Assembly: GCF_033807715.1 (NCBI RefSeq)
Contig: NC_084606.1
Coordinates: 36,088,398 to 36,152,397 of the forward strand
Direction of reading: 5' to 3'
Origin: Cololabis saira
Lineage: Eukaryota > Chordata > Actinopteri > Beloniformes > Belonidae
Length of the DNA: 64,000 nt
The notes under the pieces were generated by a model. The model did no database searches. It saw only the letters and a list, made by a program, of their open reading frames with translations, and was not told where the DNA came from. Of this stretch, positions 56,372 to 64,000 are shown in pieces. Made by a program: the position numbers and the translations under genes. The number at the start of each line of letters is the position of its first letter. Within the stretch, counting starts at the first letter, position 1.

Positions 56372-56874
56372 GAGATGCCTTTCCATCTCCATGCATCCAA
56401 ATAGAAAGCTTTTATTATATTTATAATAACAAAGGGTACGAATAAGAATAACATTTACATTTTGAACTCCTCAAATGTATTTAATGAGATGCAGTTGAGT
56501 TGCAGTTTGATGTCTGTACAGAAGGAACAGAATCAACAGAATCAACAGAATGATCAGAATCAAAAGAATGAACAGAGCATTTATCTGCAAATCATAAAAC
56601 AACTGGGGAGGAGTTTCAAACACTCAAACATGTCGACCTTTACCTGAGGCCAAAGCCCTACGACCCCCTGAAAACAGGACTGTGTGTCCTGACCGCCCAG
56701 CAGAGACTCCCTGGTGTTTTCATGCTTTACCTTGTTCTAGTAACTGCTAGATACTAACATTATCCATGAATGTTGAAGCCAGGCATCCCACCAGCAGCAG
56801 GAGTTGTGGAAGATTCACGGTCTCGTCGCCCCCCACGTCTAAAAGCTTCAACCAATAAAAAAAAACACGTACGC
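56372..56874. other. Intron, nothing recognised
   Basis: It includes a short CAGAATCAACAGAATCA-like imperfect repeat (56519-56575). No gene is supported. Confidence 0.45.
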
Positions 56875-57156
56875 TAGGGATACTGCTCTCATATACTCGT
56901 ACTCGCAAAGATTCCCCGATACCGCGCACCGATACCACTTGATTGTTGTTGTAGTTACTGATTAGTGACTCTAGTTCATTCTTAACATTTTCCAATGCTG
57001 TAAAAATATGTAGAATAAATATTACATTTCAAGATTTCTGTTAAGGAAGTTTTGCGTCATAGCCACCCGTTTCTACCAGCAGGGGGCGCCAGACAAGAGT
57101 CTGCTGTAAACAAACCGGCCAAAGGGAAAAATAACTGAGGAGAAAAAGAGGATTCA

Positions 57157-57771
57157 AAAAACCAAAAAATCAAATCCTTAAAATAGGTAAAAACTAAACA
57201 ATATGCAGGCTTAATTACTTTAAATTCGGATTAAATCTTTTTTTATTTTAATTTCTTGTTTTAATATTGTTGCTTGTGTTTGTATGTAATATATGCTGAG
57301 TCATGTTTGTTACATGTTGACCCAAATATGTCATTTAAATTCTAATTAAATGAGAAAAACTTACAAAAAAAGTGGATTAAACTTGAATAATTCACGTATT
57401 AACAAATTGAAAACTACAATTAAAAAAAATTAATTCAAACATTTAAAAAAAATCCTTAAAATATATAAAAATTAAACAATATGAAGGTTTAATTACTTAA
57501 AATCTGGATAAAATCCTTATTTTTTTTTATATATATATATATATATATTTTTGCTGCTGTTTCTATGTAATTTATGCTTAGTCATGTTAGTTGACCAAAA
57601 TATGTCATTTAAATTGTGCGTTTCTACCAGCAGGGCGGCGCCAGGCAGGTGGCTGTTGTCTTCATTCTAAGGCTGATACAAGACTTTTCATTTTTTGCGG
57701 CTCCAGACATATTTGTTTTTAGTGTTTTTGGTCCAATATGGCTCTAAAACATGTTGGGTTGCAGACCGCTG
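57157..57771 (-). mobile_element. CAGGGGTCGGCAACC-family hAT fragment with duplicated interior
   Basis: It reads as the inverse of 19710 to about 20200: the end …GGGTTGCAGACCGCTG at the right, then the GGCTCCAGACATATTTGTTT segment, then ATAATTTAAAT-rich DNA. The interior piece with AACTAAACAATATG occurs twice (57187 and 57470). Confidence 0.7.
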
Positions 57772-57817
57772 GTCCAGGGGGGGATGTTGAGCTGCAGTCA
57801 GCGTGGTGATGAGAAGA

Positions 57818-58452
57818 GAGTGATACATGAGTGAGAAGAGAGTGATACATGAGTGAGAAGAGAGTGATACATGAGTGAGAAGAGAGTGATACGTGAGTGA
57901 GAAGAGAGTGATACGTGAGTGAGAAGAGAGTGATACATGAGTGAGAAGAGAGTGATACGTGAGTGAGAAGAGAGTGATACGTGAGTGAGAAGAGAGTGAT
58001 ACGTGAGTGAGAAGAGAGTGATACGTGAGTGAGAAGAGAGTGATACGTGAGTGAGAAGAGAGTGATACATGAGTGAGAAGAGAGTGATACGTGAGTGAGA
58101 AGAGAGTGATACATGAGTGAGAAGAGAGTGATACGTGAGTGAGAAGAGAGTGATACGTGAGTGAGAAGAGAGTGATACGTGAGTGAGAAGAGAGTGATAC
58201 GTGAGTGAGAAGAGAGTGATACGTGAGTGAGAAGAGAGTGATACATGAGTGAGAAGAGAGTGATACGTGAGTGAGAAGAGAGTGATACATGAGTGAGAAG
58301 AGAGTGATACATGAGTGAGAAGAGAGTGATACGTGAGTGAGAAGAGAGTGATGCATGAGTGAGAAGAGAGTGATACATGAGTGAGAAGAGAGTGATACGT
58401 GAGTGAGAAGAGAGTGATACATGAGTGAGAAGAGAGTGATACATGAGTGAGA
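57818..58452. repeat. 22-bp minisatellite, about 29 copies
   Basis: The unit is AGAGTGATACRTGAGTGAGA AG. Variation is almost only at one A/G position (a CpG-to-CpA change). It is open in several frames on the minus strand (Ser/Leu/His/Thr-rich), but this follows from the repeat. Confidence 0.97.
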
Positions 58453-58499
58453 CTGGCAGCGCCGTTTCAGGCAAGATAGCAACAATTAATGCAGCGGGA

Positions 58500-58875
58500 C
58501 GTCAGCAGTGTGGACATATTTCAAAATAAGAGACGACGACAGAAGCAAGGCAGACTGCAAGGTATGTGCTGCTAAGGTGTCAAGAGGAGGGAAGGAGAAT
58601 ACGTGGTTTAATACCAGCAACTTGATAAAACATCTCAAGACACTTCATAAAGCTGAGTATATGGAGTTTGCTGATGGTACTGCAAGACACAACAGCAACA
58701 TTAGATCAGGTTCTGCAGAAGAGACAGACAATGGCAAGAGACAAGTTAAAATACTGGAGGCTCTAAGCCGTTATCTAGCGCTGGATGAGCAGCCACTCTC
58801 AGTTGGAGAAGACGAAGGATTTCCCCGTGTTCTCGACGCACTCGAGCCGCGATATGATGTTTCATTGATATGTTA
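58500..58875 (+). pseudogene. hAT (ZBED-like) transposase N-terminal fragment with BED finger
   Basis: The frame reads SAVWTYFKIRDDDRSKADCK then VCAAKVSRGGKENTWFNTSN then LIKHLKTLHKAEY. It has the BED pattern: aromatic W/F start, C-x2-C, then H-x4-H. Further on ALSRYLALDEQPLSVGEDEG FPRVLDALEPRYDV is the typical segment after the BED domain in hAT transposases. The frame is cut at 58876 by a foldback element. There is no clean ATG start. Confidence 0.8.
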
Positions 58876-59246
58876 TACAGGACTGTCTCAGAAAATGTGA
58901 ATATTGTGATAAAGTCCTTTATTTTCTGTAATGCAATTAAAAAAACAAAAATGTCATACATTCTGGATTCATTACAAATCAACTGAAATATTGCAAGCCT
59001 TTTATTATTTTAATATTGCTGATTATGGCTTACAGTTTAAGATTAAGATTCCCAGAATATTCTAATTTTTTGAGATAGGATATTTGAGTTTTCTTAAATT
59101 GTAAGCCATGATCAGCAATATTAAAATAATAAAAGGCTTGCAATATTTCAGTTGATTTGTAATGAATCCAGAATGTATGACATTTTTGCATTACAGAAAA
59201 TAAAGGACTTTATCACAATATTCTAATTTTCTGAGACAGTCCTGTA
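58876..59246. mobile_element. TACAGGACTGTCTCAG foldback MITE, copy 2
   Basis: A 371-bp palindrome with TA at both ends. It interrupts the BED-domain ORF just after YDVSLICY. Same family as 3410-3774. Confidence 0.88.
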
Positions 59247-59540
59247 TGTTTGCACAGTGCCAATGTGGAGACTTTTTATTTACACAGAGAGTATATTTTG
59301 TTTAAAATAGTTATTCTACTCATTTAATTTAAACTTATTGAATTTATCTGTTGCAAATAAAACCTGTTTTCCAATTCATTGCATTTTTAGCCTAGTTATT
59401 TTTGTGGTAGAAGTATTGTTATCGGTACTACTCGGTATCGCCAAGTACACAAATGAAAATACTTGTACTCGGTGTGAAAGAAATGGTATCGGGTCCTCCC
59501 TAACTTGAGCCAAACGTGCTCATCCTCCGTCTTAATCCTT
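58876..59540 (+). repeat. Inverted duplication, arm 1
   Basis: The complete foldback, the right end of the hAT element and 37 bp of flank (to …CCGTCTTAATCCTT) recur in inverse orientation at 61498-62162. Both arms are 665 bp and nearly identical by eye. Confidence 0.9.
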
Positions 59541-60107
59541 CTGACATAAACACGAGGCCTCACACTGCGTCCAAATCTAAATCAAACGGCTGTAATTGAG
59601 GATAATTAGTTCCTTCAGCCGGTTCTACAGCCCCGAGCACGTGGGGCAGTTTGATTTGTTGTGTTGTTTCCAACATCCCGGCCGGGGCAGCAGCTCTCTG
59701 GATAACAGTAAAGCCTCGGGCTGATTATAACAGCATGTTCCTCATCCTAACCATCAGCACACACAGCACTGATCAACGCGCTGCTCCAACTGCATTGGAG
59801 CCTCAGCTAATTCCCCCCAAACCAGTACTGGAGTTGTAAAAATAAATCAGGGGGGTGGTGGATTTGATCATATGGGGACAGATCATTTGTGCTGATTACA
59901 AATAATATAATATATTACAAATAATAGCAGTGACCAAAACAGCTGCAGAAATACTGCAGGAATGACATAGCAGCAGTTAAATGCAGCCTTCTGTAAGCTT
60001 TAAATATCCACTGTGCTTACATCAAATACATCAAAACACAACAATAAAAAACACTTTTCTGAACTTATCAATATGACTCTGTCCTTCACAGGATAAGTAA
60101 CATGGAT
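59541..60107. other. Intron, nothing recognised
   Basis: Single-copy-looking DNA. Checked for missing pde5a GAF exons without success. Confidence 0.45.
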
Positions 60108-60432
60108 CACTGCAAAAACTCACTATCTTAACAAGAATATTTGTCTTATTTCTAGTTCTAGTTAAAATGTCTCATTTTAGTAAAAAAATCTTATTACACT
60201 TAAAACAAGACTCATCACTGGAAAAAACAACAATTTTCACCTGTTTCAAGTAGATTTTCACTTGAAATAAGTAGAAAAATCTGCCAGTGGAAAGAGATTT
60301 TTTTGCTTGTAATGAGAAGATAAATCTTGTCCCACTGGCAGATTTTTCTACTTATTTCAAGTGAAAATGTACTTGAAACAGGTGAAAATTGTCAAATAAG
60401 TTATTTTTCTGGTGTTATTTTTCTGGTGATGA
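60108..60432. mobile_element. CACTGCAAAAACTC palindromic element, copy lacking the right end
   Basis: It matches 21407-21764 from the left end to just past the mirror of TTTCACCTGTTTCAAGTA. It is truncated before the terminal GTTTTTGCAGTG. Confidence 0.75.
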
Positions 60433-60484
60433 CTCTAAATGTTGAAATAGCAGTAAAACCACATTCATTGATGAAATGACATAA

Positions 60485-61062
60485 GGGATGGAAAGGGGGG
60501 ATGTCAGTTTTACAGGGGGGATGATTTGGACCGTTTTTATTTCAGGGGGGGATGATTTTGATTGTTTTTATTTCGGGGGGGGGGGGTGATTTTGATTGTT
60601 TTTATTTCGGGGGGGGGGGGTGATTTTGATTGTTTTTATTTCGGGGGGGGGGGGTGATTTTGATTGTTTTTATTTCGGGGGGGGGATGATTTTGATTGTT
60701 TTTATTTCAGGGGGGGATGATTTTGACTGTTTTTATTTCAGGGGGGGATGATTTTGACCGTTTTTATTTCAGGGGGGGGATGATTTTGACTGTTTTTATT
60801 TCAGGGGGGATGATTTGGACCGTTTTTATTTCAGGGGGGGATGATCTGGACCGTTTTTATTTCAGGGGGGATGATTTTGACTGTTTTTATTTCAGGGGGG
60901 GATGATTTTGACTGTTTTTATTTCAGGGGGGGGGTGATTTTGATTGTTTTTATTTCAGGGGGGGATGATTTTGACTGTTTTTATTTCAGGGGGGGATGAT
61001 TTTGACTGTTTTTATTTCAGGGGGGGATGATTTTGACTGTTTTTATTTCAGGGGGGGATGCC
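60485..61062. repeat. G-rich minisatellite, about 31-bp unit
   Basis: The unit is GATGATTTTGACTGTTTTTA TTTCAGGGGGG, with G runs from 6 to 12 long. There are about 18 copies. The plus strand holds a regular ladder of G runs. The weak open frame there is repeat-derived. Confidence 0.95.
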
Positions 61063-61497
61063 ATCCCCCCTCAACTCCAGTACTGCCCCAAGCACTAAAA
61101 ACCTCAGCACGCCCCGTTGACCTGTGACTGAGTCAAATGGGGCTGCAGAGTGCTGGCATTACTAAAGACACTGAACCATTATGGCTTTTATTTCAGAACC
61201 ACAATTACAATAGATGAATTGCTGCACTTTGTCTACTTGAAAGGCTCGTCCTGCTGTTCCTGCGCGCTGGGCCCACGTTGGTTCTGCTAGACTTCCTGCT
61301 CTGGTCAAACAGATGCTCGGTCGTTGGAAAGCTGAATGCTGCGGTTAATGTCACTATAAAAAGCTTCCTGTGGTTCCAGCTGGGGAAAACTAACATCCTG
61401 CAGTAGGGCTGAACCATTTTTGAAAATAATCTAATTGAGATTTTTTTCCTCTACAGGACTGTCTCAGAAAATTAGAATTAGATTAGAAATAAATAAA

Positions 61498-62162
61498 AAG
61501 GATTAAGACGGAGGATGAGCACGTTTGGCTCAAGTTAGGGAGGACCCGATACCATTTCTTTCACACCGAGTACAAGTATTTTCATTTGTGTACTTGGCGA
61601 TACCGAGTAGTACCGATAACAATACTTCTACCACAAAAATAACTAGGCTAAAAATGCAATGAATTGGAAAACAGGTTTTATTTGCAACAGATAAATTCAA
61701 TAAGTTTAAATTAAATGAGTAGAATAACTATTTTAAACAAAATATACTCTCTGTGTAAATAAAAAGTCTCCACATTGGCACTGTGCAAACATACAGGACT
61801 GTCTCAGAAAATTAGAATATTGTGATAAAGTCCTTTATTTTCTGTAATGCAAAAATGTCATACATTCTGGATTCATTACAAATCAACTGAAATATTGCAA
61901 GCCTTTTATTATTTTAATATTGCTGATCATGGCTTACAGTTTAAGAAAACTCAAATATCCTATCTCAAAAAATTAGAATATTCTGGGAATCTTAATCTTA
62001 AACTGTAAGCCATAATCAGCAATATTAAAATAATAAAAGTCTTGCAATACTTCAGTTGATTTGTAATGAATCCAGAATGTATGACATTTTTGTTTTTTTA
62101 ATTGCATTACAGAAAATAAAGAACTTTATCACAATATTCAGATTTTCTGAGACAGTCCTGTA
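61498..62162 (-). repeat. Inverted duplication, arm 2 (includes foldback MITE 61792-62162)
   Basis: This is the reverse complement of 58876-59540: GGATTAAGACGGAGGATGAG, then GTTAGGGAGGACCCGATACC, to the TA-ended foldback 61792-62162. It sits within a TAGGGCTGAACC-type sequence that starts at 61404. Confidence 0.9.
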
Positions 62163-62507
62163 TATTGCGATTGCGATTTAATATGCGATTATTTTTTCAA
62201 GGTCCTGTTCTCATGTATTTTTCAACTACACAAGCAATAAGTCTGTCTGTTTTATAATAAACAATGTCAGATTTATTTAACGCACAGATTACAACAATAA
62301 AGAAAACAAATCTGTGGCTTTACCTCTTTAAAACGTCTCCACACGTCTGTACACACGAGTGTTATGGATCGTTCTTTCTGAACCCAATCACACGACACCA
62401 AACCGGGTTAAACTTTAGCTAAAACGAGGCGTAGTTTAATAGAAAAACACAGAAAAACTCCCACAGGGAACAAGCTCCTCGCCACTCCGACTCAGCGCTC
62501 ATATATA
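62163..62507. other. Intron, nothing firmly recognised
   Basis: The start (TTGCGATTGCGATTTAATAT GCGATTA) resembles hAT elements such as 36597 or 63040, but the end is not found. The rest is unassigned. Confidence 0.4.
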
Positions 62508-62877
62508 TCGAGAAAAAAGTCGAAATGTCGAGATCAATGTTGAAGTACAATCTCGAGAAAAAAGTCGAAATGTTGAGAAAAAAGTTAAAATTTTGAGAAA
62601 AAAGTCAAAATTTTGAGAAAAAAGTCGAGATTAAAAAGGAAAGGAAAAAGGAAGAAAAAAGAAAGAAAAGAAAAAAAGAAAAAAGAAAACGAGAAAAAAA
62701 GGAAAAAAAGAAAAAAGAAAAACAAGAAAAAAAGGAAAAAAAAAGAAAAAAAGGAAAAAAGAAAAAGAAAAAAAAGAGAAAAAAAGAGAAAAAAAGGAAA
62801 GAAAGGTCAAACATTTGTGAAAAAGCTCCAAGGAGCCACTATGGCGGCGCTAAAGAGCCGCAGGTTGCCGACCCCTG
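62508..62877 (+). mobile_element. CAGGGGTCGGCAACC-family hAT, right half
   Basis: It has five or so 20-bp monomers, an A/G-rich stretch (GAAAAAAGGAAAAAGG-like), then GGCGGCGCTAAAGAGCCGCA and GGTTGCCGACCCCTG. The left half is missing. It is followed by a short GGCGCTTTTCC-family end (62880-62898). Confidence 0.75.
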
Positions 62878-63039
62878 ATCTAGTGGAAAAGCGCCATAAC
62901 TCTCCCAGGAAACAACCAGCACAAGCACCAACAGCAGCAAGTTTTGGGATCAGGAGAACTTGGTTCCAAATGGAAGAGGATACATAAGCCACCTGCTTTA
63001 CGTCTGCAGCCACATATTGTTTCTTTCCTGGGTTTGCAC

Positions 63040-63677
63040 TAGGGCTGTTCGATTTTGCCCAAAAATAAAATCTCGATTTTTTTCTCTCAAAATCCGATTT
63101 TCGATTACGATTACGATTATTTTGTGAATTGACAAAAGGCAAAGAAATGATTTCAAATATGCTGTTTTTTTATTGAACATTTGCCCCATTGGGCTTTAAG
63201 TGCAAACTTTGCTCTTATTAAACCAAAAATGAATGAATAAAGTGCAAAACTCTGTAAAATAAGTTGAAAAAAAGTTTTAAAAAATATAATAAAATATAAA
63301 GTTTTATCTCTGAAAAGAAAAATCAGCAAATCAGCACTTGCAAACATACAGTAAGTTATATTTCCAATTAAATAAAACAAGACATTTTCTAATTAAACTA
63401 AACTGGGTCTTTGCATGCTAAATAATAATGCAACCCATGAAGGAGGTAGAGGTGTGTAATGTCACTCATTACATTTGCTATTCATATTTGCAAGTTTTTT
63501 GGAAGGAACACGAGCCAGTCTACCGCATCTGGCTTGAGGGATGCCCGGGGGCATGTTACAACGCCCCCTCCTACACTAAAGAGCCTGAAAAAACGATTTT
63601 ACGATTTTCACGTTTTAACATCGTTCTAATTACATAATCGCGATTACGATTTAAAATCGATTAATCGAACAGCCCTA
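63040..63677. mobile_element. hAT-type MITE, TAGGGCTGTTCGATTTT ends, TSD GTTTGCA(C/A)
   Basis: Ends TAGGGCTGTTCGATTTTGCC and …AATCGATTAATCGAACAGCCCTA. Flanks GTTTGCAC (63032-63039) and GTTTGCAA (63678-63685) match 7 of 8. No ORF is supported inside. Confidence 0.88.
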
Positions 63678-63685
63678 GTTTGCAA

Positions 63686-64000
63686 CACACAAAACCTAGT
63701 TGCACTCACTGGGTTCAAGACTCAGGTTCAAGACCGACAGGTCCACTTATGTGGACAATGGAAAAAAGGCCACAAACTGTCTTTTTCTCTAACGGCATTG
63801 ACTTTGTGTCTCCTTGCACTCTCTCTGCCAGGAGCAGGTATTACTGTGGAGAAAGTCAATATAACCTGACGGAGAGCGCGGCTCAAACCCATTTCCTGCA
63901 CCAAGGCCGTGTAGAACAGAAAGGTCTTTCAGAGCTGACCGTGACTTCTCTACAATCAGAAAACGGGGCATAACTGAGGTTTGTTCATATGCTGTAAACT
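63686..64000. other. Intron, right edge of window, nothing recognised
   Basis: Open frames on both strands exist, but none resembles PDE5A or another family I know. Confidence 0.4.

Larger units (their letters stand above)
56875..59503 (+). mobile_element. Probable ZBED-type hAT element, degraded and nested
   Basis: The left end TAGGGATACTGCTCTCATAT and the right end …GGTATCGGGTCCTCCCTA share TACTCGTACTCG and CGATACCG motifs in inverse orientation. No clear target duplication was found (ACGTACGC and ACTTGAGC). The inside holds an inverted copy of the CAGGGGTCGGCAACC family (57157-57771), a 22-bp minisatellite, the BED-domain ORF and a TACAGGACTGTCTCAG foldback. Confidence 0.5.

Noticed and set aside
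56747..56995. 82-residue minus-strand ORF as a missing pde5a exon
   Set aside because: No similarity to GAF-A, GAF-B or N-terminal PDE5A; part of it is the end of a hAT element.
57688..58485. 265-residue Ser/Leu/His/Thr frame
   Set aside because: A 22-bp minisatellite read in overlapping frames.
63680..63973. 97-residue plus-strand ORF at the right edge
   Set aside because: No recognisable domain and no splice pattern; the overlapping minus-strand frame is equally open.

Overview
The window looks like nuclear DNA of a teleost fish. It carries one recognisable protein-coding gene, split into small exons with GT/AG splice sites. Between the exons lie fish-type DNA transposons, LINE fragments, a tRNA-derived SINE and long microsatellites. 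There is no sign of prokaryotic gene organisation. The species cannot be told from the sequence alone.

The gene is a PDE5A orthologue (cGMP-specific phosphodiesterase 5A) on the minus strand. Eleven consecutive coding exons, at 49424-49316, 49215-49131, 39364-39189, 34306-34256, 25809-25663, 23672-23547, 21227-21133, 19474-19387, 11290-11190, 8722-8645 and 4437-4374, join with matching phases into 373 uninterrupted codons. They cover the second half of the GAF-B domain, the linker and the first two thirds of the catalytic HD domain, roughly human residues 400-770 of 875. The N-terminal and GAF-A exons lie beyond the right edge. The last exons, with the invariant substrate glutamine, lie beyond the left edge. 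Everything else is intron.

Layout, left to right. 1-4373: microsatellites, a (GGAA)n array held between transposon ends, and a LINE 3' end. 4478-8428: a TTAA-ended element carrying a 29-bp minisatellite, then an internally repeated element. 8.8-12.4 kb: hAT transposase remnant and two Harbinger-like elements, one with a Myb/SANT-like ORF. 13-19.2 kb: palindromic elements, an RT fragment and a hAT element. 19.7-25.3 kb: hAT and foldback elements carrying a 20-bp CpG-containing repeat, AT and G tracts, and a (CTTT/CCTT)n core. 26-28.4 kb: a Harbinger-like element splitting a short ORF. 29-31 kb: a GC-rich minisatellite. 32-39 kb: four hAT elements with 8-bp target duplications. 41.4-47.9 kb: a 6.5-kb higher-order satellite lying wholly inside one hAT insertion. 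48.3-64 kb: more hAT elements, a SINE with a 14-bp target duplication, BED-finger transposase remnants, minisatellites and an inverted duplication.

The most striking feature is the link between non-autonomous transposons and tandem repeats. Several arrays here (20-bp satellite, GGAA/CCTT tracts, 29-bp and 50-bp minisatellites) sit between intact transposon ends. This suggests that mobile elements seeded them. Many insertions keep perfect 8-bp target duplications, so the hAT-type families look young.
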